Assembly: GCF_003350405.1 (NCBI RefSeq)
Contig: NZ_QQAW01000003.1
Span: 310,001-374,000, forward strand
DNA length: 64,000 nt
Reading direction: 5' to 3'
Source: Gluconacetobacter liquefaciens
GTDB taxonomy: Bacteria > Pseudomonadota > Alphaproteobacteria > Acetobacterales > Acetobacteraceae
The notes under the pieces are model-generated. The model did not search any database. It was not told the DNA's origin and saw nothing but the letters and a program-made list of their open reading frames with translations. The stretch's first letter is position 1, and every line of letters starts with the position of its first letter. The position numbers and the translations under genes are program-made. This document shows positions 1 to 9,928 of this stretch, piece by piece.

Positions 1-1344
1 CGCGAGCAGCCGGGTACCGACATCATCCTCTACATGAAGGACGATGCGGACGAGTTTCTGGACGCCTGGCGCCTGGAAGCGATCGTGCGCAAATGGGCCG
101 ATCACATCGCCTGGCCGATCACGATCCAGAGCGATGGCGAGGACAAGCCGGCCAATGCGGGCACCGCATTGTGGCGCAAGCCGCGCAGCGAGGTGACGGA
201 AGAGCAACTCACCGAGTTCTACCGCCATGTCAGCCATAATTTCGATACGCCGTGGGCCACGCTGCACTGGCATGCCGAAGGCACGATCGAGTTTACCGCG
301 CTGCTGTTCATCCCCGGCAGCCGCCCGTTCGAATTCGGCGAGCAGGTGCGCGAGAGCAAGGTGCGGCTGCATGTCCGCCGCATGTTCATCACCGATGATG
401 CGGCGCTGCTGCCGCCGTGGCTGCGCTTTGTGCAGGGAGTGGTCGATACTGAAGACCTGCCGCTGAACGTCTCGCGCGAGATGTTGCAGGCGACGCCGGT
501 GTTGCAGCGCATCCGCAAGGCGGTGACCAACCGGGTGCTGAACGAACTGCGCACCCGTGCCAAGGATGCCGAATCCTACGCTGCCTTCTGGGACAATTTC
601 GGCCCGGTGGTGAAGGAAGGGATCTGGGACGACGCGGAATACCGCACCGACCTGGCGGGGCTGGCCCGGTTCCGTTCCAGCACCGAAGAGGGCTGGACGA
701 CGTTGGCCGACTACGTGTCGCGGATGAAGGACGGGCAGGAGGCGATCTATTACCTGACCGGCGACAATGCCGACACGCTGCCGGCCTCGCCGCAACTGGA
801 AGGGTTCAAGGCGCGCGGGATCGAAGTGCTGCTGCTGACCGATCCGGTCGATTCCTTCTGGCCCGATCGTCTGGGCACGTTCGAAGGGAAAGCACTGCGC
901 AGCGTCAGCCAGAGCCATGCCGACCTTGAGAAGTTCGAGGCGCCGCTGTCCGAAGGGGACAAGGCGGAACTGGACACGCTGCTGCCGGCGCTGAAGGAGG
1001 CGCTGGGTGAGGCGGTGTCCGACGTGCGCGGCAGCACGCGGCTGGTGAGCAGCGCGGTGGTGCTGGCGGCGGCCGGGCAGGGGCCGGACCTGCAATTGCA
1101 GCGCATGATGCGGCGCAGCGGTCAGGCGGTGCCGGACCTGGCGCCGGTGCTGGAGGTCAATCCGGCGCACCCGCTGATCCGCGACATGGCGACGCGGGTG
1201 GCGCGGGGTGAGGCGGTGACTGACACCGCGCTGATCCTGCTGGATATCGCGCGGATTCAGGAAGGCGAGAGCCTGAAGGACCCGACCGCGTTCGCCAGCC
1301 GGCTGACGGCGACGCTGACCCATCTGCAGGGCGGCGCCGCTTAA
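1..1344 (+). CDS. htpG: Chaperone HtpG (HSP90 family), 5'-truncated by window edge
   Basis: The open frame runs from base 1 without a start, so the GHKL ATP-binding domain lies outside the window. The remaining 447 codons match the middle and C-terminal dimerisation domains of bacterial HSP90. The segment reading [13 protein letters not shown] and, further on, [17 protein letters not shown] are characteristic of the family. The protein is a cytosolic ATP-dependent chaperone acting on late folding intermediates. The gene ends with TAA, about 150 bases before mtnA. Identification is confident; nothing can be said about its promoter. Confidence 0.96.
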   Translation, partial: REQPGTDIILYMKDDADEFLDAWRLEAIVRKWADHIAWPITIQSDGEDKPANAGTALWRKPRSEVTEEQLTEFYRHVSHNFDTPWATLHWHAEGTIEFTALLFIPGSRPFEFGEQVRESKVRLHVRRMFITDDAALLPPWLRFVQGVVDTEDLPLNVSREMLQATPVLQRIRKAVTNRVLNELRTRAKDAESYAAFWDNFGPVVKEGIWDDAEYRTDLAGLARFRSSTEEGWTTLADYVSRMKDGQEAIYYLTGDNADTLPASPQLEGFKARGIEVLLLTDPVDSFWPDRLGTFEGKALRSVSQSHADLEKFEAPLSEGDKAELDTLLPALKEALGEAVSDVRGSTRLVSSAVVLAAAGQGPDLQLQRMMRRSGQAVPDLAPVLEVNPAHPLIRDMATRVARGEAVTDTALILLDIARIQEGESLKDPTAFASRLTATLTHLQGGAA

Positions 1345-1361
1345 GAAACTGCCATGACAGG

Positions 1362-1431
1362 TTCACGCAGGTTTTGTGCGTGGACCTGCTAAAATGCCGC
1401 GTGAAGCCCGCAGCCTGACGGTTGCGGGCTT
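1362..1431 (+). promoter_or_regulatory. Structured leader upstream of mtnA (unassigned class)
   Basis: Three mutually compatible or competing pairings can be read. TTCACGC (1362–1368) pairs with GCGTGAA (1399–1405) and encloses AGGT (1369–1372) with ACCT (1384–1387). An alternative stem CACGCA/TGCGTG (1364–1369 with 1377–1382) would exclude these. A third stem, AAGCCCGCA/TGCGGGCTT (1404–1412 with 1423–1431), follows. There is no T tract after it, so a simple htpG terminator is less likely. Because mtnA belongs to the SAM-derived methylthioadenosine salvage path, a SAM-type riboswitch is possible, but the sequence does not clearly match a class I know. Confidence 0.35.
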
Positions 1432-1494
1432 GATGCCGTGCCATTTGGGTGCTTCCCTGCGCGGCCTTTTTCCCAGCCATTGGAACCGTGCGAC

Positions 1495-2598
<1,104 letters not shown>

Positions 2599-2727
2599 TC
2601 GCGGCGCGGAGGCTGGTGGGCGAAGGCAACCCTTGACAGGGGAGGCCCGGCCCGGCTTCCTCCGCCTTCGACCGAACGGGGCGCGTCGCGCTCCGTCCCT
2701 TGTTTTTTGGTGACACAGGACCGGACC

Positions 2728-4539
2728 ATGCATCCCTACCGTACCCATAGCTGCGCCGCGCTTCGGGCCAGCGACGCCGGGCAGACCGCCCGCCTCTCCG
2801 GCTGGGTGCACAGCAAGCGCGATCATGGCGGTCTGCTGTTCATCGACCTGCGCGATCATTTCGGCATGACCCAGATCGTGATTCCCGCCGGTTCGCCGGT
2901 GCTGGAGGCGGTCGAGCGCGTGCGCGTGGAAAGCGTGCTGACGGTGACGGGCGAGGTGGTGCTGCGCGACGATGCGACGCGCAACCCGAACCTGCCGACC
3001 GGCGATATCGAACTGCGCGCGCAGACGGTGGACGTGCAGTCGTCGGCCGATGTGCTGCCGTTCCAGGTCGCGGGGCATGAGAACTATCCCGAAGATCTGC
3101 GCCTGACCTATCGCTATATCGACCTGCGGCGCGACAAGGTGCACCGGAACATCCTGCTGCGTTCGCAGGTGATCGCCAGCCTGCGCCGCCGCATGACCGA
3201 TCAGGGCTTCATCGAATTCCAGACGCCGATCCTGACGGCGTCTTCGCCCGAGGGGGCGCGCGACTTCCTGGTGCCGGCGCGCATGCATCCGGGCAAGTTC
3301 TATGCCCTGCCGCAGGCGCCGCAGCAGTTTAAGCAGCTTGCGATGGTTGCAGGGTTCGACCGGTATTTCCAGATCGCGCCGTGTTTCCGCGACGAGGCGG
3401 CGCGTGCCGACCGGTCGCCGGGCGAGTTCTATCAGCTCGATTTCGAGATGGCCTTCGCCACCCAGGAAGACGTGTTCGCGACCCTGGAGCCGGTGATGGA
3501 AGGCGTGTTCCGCGAGTTCGGCGGTGGGCGCACGGTCAGCGCCGCGCCGTTCGAGCGGATTCCCTATGCCAAGGCGATGAAGCTGTATGGCAGCGACAAG
3601 CCGGACCTGCGCAACCCGCTGCTGATCAGCGATGTGACCGAATCGTTCGCCGATTCGGGATTTGGCCTGTTTGCCCGCATCGTTGCCGCCGGGGGCGAGG
3701 TGCGCGCGATTCCCGCGCCGGGGGCGGGTGACCGTCCGCGCACCTTCTTCGACAAGCTGAATGCCTGGGCGCGCGAGGCCGGGGGCGGCGGGCTGGGTTA
3801 CATCATCTTCGATGAGGAAGGTGGCAAGGGCCCGATCGCCAAGAACCTTGAACCCGAGCGGGTGGAGGCGATCCGCGCCACGACCGGGCTGAAGGCGGGC
3901 GATGCCGTGTTCTTCGCGGCGGGCAAGGGCGACGAGGTGGTGAAGTTCTCGGGCCAGGTGCGCACGCGCATTGCCACCGAACTGGACCTGATCGAGCCGA
4001 ATGCCTTCCGCTTCTGCTGGATCACCGACTTCCCGATGTATGAGCGCAATGAGGAAACGGGGCAGATCGATTTCTCGCACAACCCGTTCTCGATGCCGCA
4101 GGGCGGTCTGGAGGCGTTGAACAGCCAGGACCCGCTGACGATCACGGCGTACCAGTACGATATCGTGTGTAACGGCATCGAGCTGTCTTCGGGCGCGATC
4201 CGCAACCATCGTCCGGATGTGATGATCCGGGCGTTCGAACTGGCGGGTTATCCGGCCAGCGAGGTCGAGGCGCGTTTCGGCGGCATGCTGAATGCTTTCC
4301 GCTATGGCGCGCCGCCGCATGGCGGTTCGGCGCCGGGCGTGGACCGTATGGTCATGCTGCTGGCGGACGAGCCGAACATCCGCGAGGTGATCCTGTTCCC
4401 GCTGAACCAGCAGGGCGAGGACCTGATGATGGGTGCCCCGGCACCGGTTCCGCCGGAGCGGCTGAAGGAACTGTCGCTGGCACTCGACCTGCCGCGCCGC
4501 AAGCCGTCGGCGGGGAAAGACGCCAAGCCGGCGGAATAG
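2728..4539 (+). CDS. aspS: Aspartyl-tRNA synthetase
   Basis: Class II synthetase, 603 residues, probably non-discriminating as in many alphaproteobacteria (inference). It has the N-terminal OB anticodon-binding domain ([12 protein letters not shown]), the catalytic core with motif 2 ([18 protein letters not shown]), the bacterial insertion domain, and motif 3 ending GVDRMVML. The start ATG at 2728 ([18 protein letters not shown]) matches the family N terminus and has GGA eight bases upstream; a TTG at 2707 is also open but less likely. A TTGACA-like hexamer lies near 2633 without a convincing -10 box. Confidence 0.96.
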   Translation: MHPYRTHSCAALRASDAGQTARLSGWVHSKRDHGGLLFIDLRDHFGMTQIVIPAGSPVLEAVERVRVESVLTVTGEVVLRDDATRNPNLPTGDIELRAQTVDVQSSADVLPFQVAGHENYPEDLRLTYRYIDLRRDKVHRNILLRSQVIASLRRRMTDQGFIEFQTPILTASSPEGARDFLVPARMHPGKFYALPQAPQQFKQLAMVAGFDRYFQIAPCFRDEAARADRSPGEFYQLDFEMAFATQEDVFATLEPVMEGVFREFGGGRTVSAAPFERIPYAKAMKLYGSDKPDLRNPLLISDVTESFADSGFGLFARIVAAGGEVRAIPAPGAGDRPRTFFDKLNAWAREAGGGGLGYIIFDEEGGKGPIAKNLEPERVEAIRATTGLKAGDAVFFAAGKGDEVVKFSGQVRTRIATELDLIEPNAFRFCWITDFPMYERNEETGQIDFSHNPFSMPQGGLEALNSQDPLTITAYQYDIVCNGIELSSGAIRNHRPDVMIRAFELAGYPASEVEARFGGMLNAFRYGAPPHGGSAPGVDRMVMLLADEPNIREVILFPLNQQGEDLMMGAPAPVPPERLKELSLALDLPRRKPSAGKDAKPAE

Positions 4540-4546
4540 GCCGGAT

Positions 4547-5443
4547 ATGACATGTGACCGGTGGAGCATCATTGCGCGCGATGGCGCGATGGGCTCTGCT
4601 GTGATCATGACATCGAATATCCTATGCGCCGCCACGGTGCGGCCGGCCAGGGGATTGCTGGCCGCCGTTCTGATGACCCTTGGGTGGGGCGCGGGAAGCC
4701 CTGCCCAGGCGGAGACGCCGATCACGCTGGCGCCGCATCGTGCGGTCTATGACCTGACGCTGGCCGCCGTGACCGGCGGCGATACGATTTCCGCCAGTGG
4801 GACCATGACCTATGCGGTCAGCGATGCCTGTTCGGCCTGGTCGACCCAGCAGCAATTGCGTCTGCAGACGGTGTCGCGTTCGGGCGGCGTGACCGAGATG
4901 GTGTCGGATTATGCGACGCTGGAGGCCAAGGACGGTCATAGCCTGGTGTTTCGTACCGTGCAGACCGCGAATGGCCACGAGGCCAGCCGCGTGATGGGCG
5001 AGGCGACGATGACGCCGACTGGCGGCGAGATCCGCTATACCCAGCCCAGCGCGCATACCGTCCATCTGCCGGCCGGCGTGATGTTTCCGATGGCCCATAC
5101 CAGAGCGATTGTCGCTGCCGGGGAGCAGGGGCAGACTTCCCTGGCTCCGATGCTGTTCGATGGAACCGGCGAAGATGGGGCGCAGGATACCTATGTCATG
5201 ATCCTGGGGTGGAACCATCCGCCCTCCGCCAGCCAGTATCCCGCACTGGCGCGCCTGCCGTCGGGGCGGGTGCATGTGGCGTTCTACACTGCGTCCACCC
5301 ACGATATGCGTGCCGATTACGAGATCGGGATGCGGTATTTCGCCAATGGCGTCTCCGATGACCTGGATATGGATTTCGGAGATTTTCGCATGCACGGCAC
5401 GCTGCATGAATTTACCCCAGCCCCGGAAGGTCACCGATGCTGA
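4547..5443 (+). CDS. EipB-like cell envelope integrity protein (DUF1849)
   Basis: Exported protein with a signal peptide ending near PAQA followed by HRAVYDLTLA, the start of the DUF1849/EipB beta-barrel-like domain. EipB of Brucella is a periplasmic protein needed for envelope integrity, with a disulfide between two conserved cysteines. Here Cys95 (DACSAW) and the very last residue, Cys298, could form the equivalent bond. In-frame ATGs at 4547, 4589 and 4607 are all possible; 4607 (MTSNILCAA) gives the most normal signal peptide. The gene overlaps the following permease by seven bases, so the two are probably co-transcribed. Confidence 0.8.
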   Translation: MTCDRWSIIARDGAMGSAVIMTSNILCAATVRPARGLLAAVLMTLGWGAGSPAQAETPITLAPHRAVYDLTLAAVTGGDTISASGTMTYAVSDACSAWSTQQQLRLQTVSRSGGVTEMVSDYATLEAKDGHSLVFRTVQTANGHEASRVMGEATMTPTGGEIRYTQPSAHTVHLPAGVMFPMAHTRAIVAAGEQGQTSLAPMLFDGTGEDGAQDTYVMILGWNHPPSASQYPALARLPSGRVHVAFYTASTHDMRADYEIGMRYFANGVSDDLDMDFGDFRMHGTLHEFTPAPEGHRC

Positions 5444-6840
5444 ACCCCGCGCCGATTGAAGACAGCCCGCAGGATGCAGCCCCTGCCAACGGGAGCGGCT
5501 TGGCTCATTCGTTGCGCACCCGCCACGTTTCGATGATTGCGATCGGGGGGATGGTCGGGGCCGGGCTGTTCGTGAACACCTCGGTGATGATCGAGGGGGC
5601 GGGGCCGCTGGTGCTGCTGTCCTACCTGATGGCCGGGCTGATCGTCTTTCTGGTCATGCGCATGCTGGGCGAGATGGCGATCGACTGCCCGGAGGCGGGG
5701 TCGTTCGTGGGGCATGTGCGGCGGGGGCTGGGGCATCGGGCCGCCTTTGTCACCGGCTGGTCGTACTGGCTGTTCTGGGTGGTGGTGGCCTCGGTGGAGG
5801 CCAAGGCGGCGGCGCTGATCGTGGCACCGATGCTGGGCGTGGCCCAGTTGACGGTGGCGCTGGGGCTGATCGCGCTGATGACGGCCGTCAACATGGGGTC
5901 CGTACGGGGGTATGGCGAGTTCGAATTCTGGTTCTCGCTGATGAAGATTACCGCGATCGGGGTGTTCACGCTTATTGCCGGGCTGGCGCTGTTCGGGGTT
6001 ATCGGGTCGTCGCTGCATGGAGGGGTGGCGCATCTGTGGGATCAGGGCGGGTTCATGCCCCATGGGTTCGCAGCCTCGCTGTCGCTGCTGCCGGCGATCC
6101 TGTTCACCTTCGCGGGGGCCGAGATTGCGACCGTGGCGGCGGCGGAAACCGACAATCCCGGCTATAATATCGTCCAGGCGATCCGGACCGTCGTGGTGCG
6201 CGTGATGCTGTTCTACATGGGGTCGCTGGCCGTGATCCTGTGCCTGATTCCGTGGAACCAGATCCGGGCCGGCCACTCGCCGTTCCTTGATGTGCTGCAT
6301 CGGATCGGCATTCCGGGCGCCGAAACCGCGATGACGGTGGTGGTGCTGGTGGCCATCGCGTCGTGCCTGAATTCGACGCTGTATGTCACGTCGCGCATCC
6401 TGTTCGAGATGGCGGCGCATGGCGACGCGCCGGCGGTGCTGGTGCGTACCGGGGCCAGCGGGGCGCCGCGCCGTGCGATTGCCATCGGCAGTCTGGTGGC
6501 CTGTGTGCTGACCGTGGTTGCCGCGACCTTTCCGGGCGAGGTTTTCGGCTTTCTGCTCAATGCTTCCGGGGCGATCATCCTGTTCGATTATCTGATGGTG
6601 GTCTTCGCCCAGATCGCCCTGCGCCGGAAGATGCATGGCGAGGGGCGGCAGCCGGCCTTTCCGATGCTGCTGTTTCCCTACCTCTCATGGCTGACGGTCG
6701 GTGCCATCCTGCTGGTGATGGTGACGATGATGCTGACGCCGGATACGCGGGTGCAGATCGAACTGGGCAGCCTGACGCTGATTCTGATCGTGGCGCTGGG
6801 AGCAGTGACGCCGCGTCGGCGCGACCGTGCGCCTTCATGA
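5437..6840 (+). CDS. Amino-acid permease, AAT/APC family
   Basis: A 467-residue inner-membrane transporter with about 12 hydrophobic segments. The first helix carries the APC motif AIGGMVGAGLFVNTS and the second region MRMLGEMAIDCPEAGSF, as in GabP, ProY and LysP relatives. It presumably imports an amino acid with protons; the substrate cannot be told from sequence. It starts seven bases inside the end of the EipB-like gene. The C terminus is short and basic (PRRRDRAPS). Confidence 0.88.
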   Translation: MLNPAPIEDSPQDAAPANGSGLAHSLRTRHVSMIAIGGMVGAGLFVNTSVMIEGAGPLVLLSYLMAGLIVFLVMRMLGEMAIDCPEAGSFVGHVRRGLGHRAAFVTGWSYWLFWVVVASVEAKAAALIVAPMLGVAQLTVALGLIALMTAVNMGSVRGYGEFEFWFSLMKITAIGVFTLIAGLALFGVIGSSLHGGVAHLWDQGGFMPHGFAASLSLLPAILFTFAGAEIATVAAAETDNPGYNIVQAIRTVVVRVMLFYMGSLAVILCLIPWNQIRAGHSPFLDVLHRIGIPGAETAMTVVVLVAIASCLNSTLYVTSRILFEMAAHGDAPAVLVRTGASGAPRRAIAIGSLVACVLTVVAATFPGEVFGFLLNASGAIILFDYLMVVFAQIALRRKMHGEGRQPAFPMLLFPYLSWLTVGAILLVMVTMMLTPDTRVQIELGSLTLILIVALGAVTPRRRDRAPS

Positions 6841-6952
6841 TGGATCGAGGTTTCGCACGGTTATTTTTTCGCCATTTCAACGCCATGATGATCGGACCAT
6901 AGTGCCGTTGACGGGACGCCAAGATCCCGTGTGCAAACAGGAGTTGGTTCGC

Positions 6953-7294
6953 ATGAACAGGCAGATTGTCAGGGGCGCCCTGCTGGCGCTGGGCGTTATC
7001 GCCGGGGGAACCATGGCGGTGGGAGATGCGGCCCCGGCGCAGGCACAGGCCTACCGCTACGGGCCGGTGACGCCGGGCTGGGCGCCGCCGCCGATGCCGC
7101 CGCCGCGCGCCGAAATGGCGCCGCGTCCACGCCCCGGCTGGGTCTGGGTCGGTGGCGGTTGGGACTGGGTCAATGGCGGATATGTCTGGGTTCCGGGGCG
7201 CTATGTGCGCGCGGGCCGGCGTGGTGGCTGGGGACCGGGGCGCTGGATGCAGCGCGGCCCGCGCTGGGTCTGGGTACGGCCCGGCTGGCGCTGA
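6953..7294 (+). CDS. Small exported Trp/Pro-rich protein (YXWGXW-type repeats)
   Basis: A 113-residue protein with a clear signal peptide (MNRQIVRGALLALGVIAGG, cleavage after AQAQA). The mature part is built of short Trp-Pro-Gly repeats such as GWVWVGGGWDWVNGGYVWVPGRY and ends in RPGWR. Such repeats occur in small periplasmic or outer-membrane-associated proteins of unknown function. GGAG eight to eleven bases before ATG 6953 fixes the start; the open frame extends further upstream without support. Confidence 0.7.
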   Translation: MNRQIVRGALLALGVIAGGTMAVGDAAPAQAQAYRYGPVTPGWAPPPMPPPRAEMAPRPRPGWVWVGGGWDWVNGGYVWVPGRYVRAGRRGGWGPGRWMQRGPRWVWVRPGWR

Positions 7295-7311
7295 CGGAAC
7301 GATGGGAAAGT

Positions 7312-7339
7312 CTCCCGTCAGCACCGTGGCTGACGGGGG
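7312..7339. terminator. Bidirectional hairpin between convergent genes
   Basis: CCCGTCAGC (7314–7322) and GCTGACGGG (7329–7337) form a perfect nine-pair stem with a six-base loop, extendable by wobble pairs. It lies between the stops of the small exported protein and xthA. A strong T tract is lacking on either strand. Confidence 0.55.
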
Positions 7340-7347
7340 ATGGCCTC

Positions 7348-8130
7348 TCAGGTCCGGGTGTCGTCCAGCGTGATGACCAGGGGAACGTGGTCGGAGGGCT
7401 GATTGCGGCCGCGTTCGTCCCGGTCGGGTCGGGCATCGCGCAGGCGCTCCGCCAGGCGGGGGGAGAGCAGGGCGTGGTCGATGCGCAGGCCGCAATCGCG
7501 TGGCCAGGCGCCGGCCTGATAGTCCCAGAACGTGTAATGGCGGCCGTGCGGATGCAGGGCACGCAGCGCGTCGGTCAGGCCCAGCCAGATCAGGCGGCGG
7601 AAGGCGGCGCGGGTTTCCGGACGGACCAGGGCGTCGGTGGGTGGCAGGGCGCCGGGTGCGCAATCCTCGTCGGTCGGGCAGACATTATAATCGCCGGCCA
7701 GCACGAAATCGCGGCCTGCATCGAGCAGGGCGCGGGCGTGCAGGGCCAGTGCCTCCATGAAGGCCAGCTTGGCCTCGTATCCCGCGCTGCCACCTGAATT
7801 GCCGTTGGGAAGATAGAGATTGCCGAAGATCAGGCCGTCTGTTTCGATTTCCACGTAGCGGGCCTGCGGGGCATCGTCGTTCAGCAGGGGCAGGGAGCGG
7901 GTCGTGACGGTGAAGGGCACGCGCGAGAGGATGGCGACGCCGTTATAGCTTTTCTGTCCGACCACGACCGATTCGTAGCCAGCGGCGCGGAAGGCTTCGG
8001 CCGGGAAGACGGAATCCTCGCATTTGATTTCCTGGAGGCCCAGCAGGTCGGGTTTCTCGCGCTCCAGCCAGTCCAGTACATGCGTCTGGCGCTGGCGGAT
8101 GGAATTGACGTTCCAGCTTGCGATTTTCAT
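7348..8130 (-). CDS. xthA: Exodeoxyribonuclease III
   Basis: Apurinic/apyrimidinic endonuclease and 3'-5' exonuclease of base-excision repair, 260 residues. The EEP-fold motifs are visible: MKIASWNVNSIR at the N terminus, LLGLQEIKCED with the metal-binding Glu, GDYNVCPT and the final RIDHALLS...SDHVPL with the catalytic His. It lies 18 bases downstream of erpA on the same strand, suggesting an erpA–xthA operon. The stop is TGA followed by GAG. Confidence 0.95.
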   Translation of the reverse strand: MKIASWNVNSIRQRQTHVLDWLEREKPDLLGLQEIKCEDSVFPAEAFRAAGYESVVVGQKSYNGVAILSRVPFTVTTRSLPLLNDDAPQARYVEIETDGLIFGNLYLPNGNSGGSAGYEAKLAFMEALALHARALLDAGRDFVLAGDYNVCPTDEDCAPGALPPTDALVRPETRAAFRRLIWLGLTDALRALHPHGRHYTFWDYQAGAWPRDCGLRIDHALLSPRLAERLRDARPDRDERGRNQPSDHVPLVITLDDTRT

Positions 8131-8148
8131 CTTGGACGGGCGGCCTGC

Positions 8149-8535
8149 TCAGTCGATCGAGAAACTGGTGCCGCACCCGCAGGACGAGGTGGCGTTGGGA
8201 TTGCGCACCGTGAAATGCGCGCCCATCAGCGAATCGTTGAAATGCAGTTCGGCGCCGGAAAGCAGGTCCATGCTGGCGGGGTCGACCCGGACGCGGGCGC
8301 TGCCGGCGGGTACCACGATGTCGTCGGGGCGGGCCTCGCCATCCAGGGCGAAGCTGTACTGGAAGCCGTTGCAGCCGCCGGCCAGAACGCTGACGCGCAG
8401 CGCGGTGGAGGCGGCGTCGATGCCCGGCTGGGCGGCGATGATATCCTGAAGCCGGGTCGCGGCCTCGGGCGAGACGCGGAAGGCCGTGTCGGGCGAGGGG
8501 GAAGTGGGAAGGGGCATGTCCATCGGGATCACCAT
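8149..8535 (-). CDS. erpA: A-type iron-sulfur carrier, ErpA/IscA family
   Basis: HesB/IscA-type protein that delivers Fe-S clusters to apo-enzymes. The three ligand cysteines are present in GGCNGFQY and the C-terminal SSCGCGTSFSID. The N terminus has a short Pro/Ser-rich extension before FRVSPEAATRL. Start at 8535 (MVIPMDMPLP) is preferred; ATGs at 8571 and 8523 are also in frame and none has a strong ribosome site. It is divergent from dgt and followed by xthA. ErpA rather than IscA is chosen because no isc genes are nearby; the distinction is not certain. Confidence 0.85.
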   Translation of the reverse strand: MVIPMDMPLPTSPSPDTAFRVSPEAATRLQDIIAAQPGIDAASTALRVSVLAGGCNGFQYSFALDGEARPDDIVVPAGSARVRVDPASMDLLSGAELHFNDSLMGAHFTVRNPNATSSCGCGTSFSID

Positions 8536-8668
8536 CGTCGCGCGGCCCAGGGCGGCATGCTGAGCCAGCATGCTGGCCTTGCGGCGCCGGGCGGGTTATC
8601 GACTGGGGGCGGAGGTCCGGTTCGTCCGAGGCCGGGATTACGCCACCCATCCGGGATTGGGGTTATAT

Positions 8669-9850
8669 ATGAGCGTCGCACCCTATGCTGTCCAGACCGC
8701 CACCGCCCGGGGGCGCCTGCATGCCGAGGCGGAATCGCCCAGTCGTTCGCCATGGCAGCGCGACCGTGACCGGGTGCTGCATTCGGCGGGCTTCCGGACG
8801 CTGCAATATAAGACGCAGGTCTTCGTCAACCATCAGGGCGATTTCTTCCGTACCCGGCTGACCCACTCGCTGGAAGTGGCGCAGATCGCGCGGTCCATCG
8901 CCCGCAGCCTGTCGGTGGACGAGGACCTGACCGAGACGCTCGCGCTGGCCCATGATCTGGGCCACACGCCGTTCGGCCATGCCGGTGAGGACGCGCTGGC
9001 CGCGGCCATGCGGGACTGGGGGGGCTTCGACCACAATACCCAGACCCTGCGTCAGGTGACCAAGCTGGAACGCCGCTATTTCGATTTCGACGGGCTGAAC
9101 CTGACCTGGGAGACGCTGGAAGGGCTGATCAAGCATAACGGCCCGGTGGACCATCCGACCGGCTATGTCGCCCGGTATGCGGACGGGCTGGGACTGGATC
9201 TGTCCAGCTATGCCTCGGTCGAGGCGCAGATTGCCGCCATGGCCGACGATATCGCCTATCACGCCCACGACCTGGATGACGGGATGCGTGCCGGGCTGCT
9301 GGACCTGGCGGATCTGGCGGACCTGCCGGTGGTCGGCGCGGCGCTGGCGCTGGTGCGGGAACGGGCGGGCGGGGTGGCCATGTCGGGCGACGTGGCCGAG
9401 GAGACGCACCTGCAGGACCGGATGCGGCATGAGACCATCCGCCGGGTGATCAATGCGCTGGCGGTGGATTTGACGGAGCAGACACGGCGCAATCTGGCGG
9501 AACTGGCCCCGCGATCGGCCGATGATGTGCGCGCGGCCGCGATGCCGGTGGTGGCTTACAGCCCGGCCATGGCGCGCGATAACGGGGCGATCCGCACCTT
9601 TCTGTATGCGCGGATGTACCGGCACTGGCGGGTCAACCGGATGACGCGCAAGGCGCGGATCGCGGTCGAATCGATCTTCTCGATTCTGGCCGACGATATT
9701 TCGCTGTTGCCGGACGGCTGGCGCCAGGAGGCGCGGGCGACCGACGCGATGGGTGCGCGGCGGATCGTGGCCGATTATATAGCCGGGATGACGGATCGAT
9801 TCGCGATGGAAGAACATCGACGGTTGACGGATCTGTCCGTGGCGGGCTGA
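8669..9850 (+). CDS. dgt: Deoxyguanosinetriphosphate triphosphohydrolase-like protein
   Basis: HD-domain dNTPase, 393 residues, hydrolysing dNTPs to nucleoside and triphosphate. The HD motif metal ligands appear in TRLTHSLEVAQIARSIAR and LAHDLGHTPFGHAGEDAL, with a third in MADDIAYHAHDLDDG. The start ATG at 8669 (MSVAPYAV) matches the short N terminus typical of the alphaproteobacterial type; an upstream in-frame start would overlap the divergent erpA leader. argS follows 78 bases downstream. Confidence 0.92.
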   Translation: MSVAPYAVQTATARGRLHAEAESPSRSPWQRDRDRVLHSAGFRTLQYKTQVFVNHQGDFFRTRLTHSLEVAQIARSIARSLSVDEDLTETLALAHDLGHTPFGHAGEDALAAAMRDWGGFDHNTQTLRQVTKLERRYFDFDGLNLTWETLEGLIKHNGPVDHPTGYVARYADGLGLDLSSYASVEAQIAAMADDIAYHAHDLDDGMRAGLLDLADLADLPVVGAALALVRERAGGVAMSGDVAEETHLQDRMRHETIRRVINALAVDLTEQTRRNLAELAPRSADDVRAAAMPVVAYSPAMARDNGAIRTFLYARMYRHWRVNRMTRKARIAVESIFSILADDISLLPDGWRQEARATDAMGARRIVADYIAGMTDRFAMEEHRRLTDLSVAG

Positions 9851-9928
9851 AACGCCCGACCAGTAACGTTCATACGCGCCGGGCGGGCGATCCGTCCGCG
9901 CCGGTGTTTCAGTGGGAAGCCGCATCGC

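Noticed and set aside
1404-1431. Rho-independent terminator of htpG
   Set aside because: The stem is good but no T tract follows and it overlaps other pairings of the mtnA leader; listed as leader structure instead.
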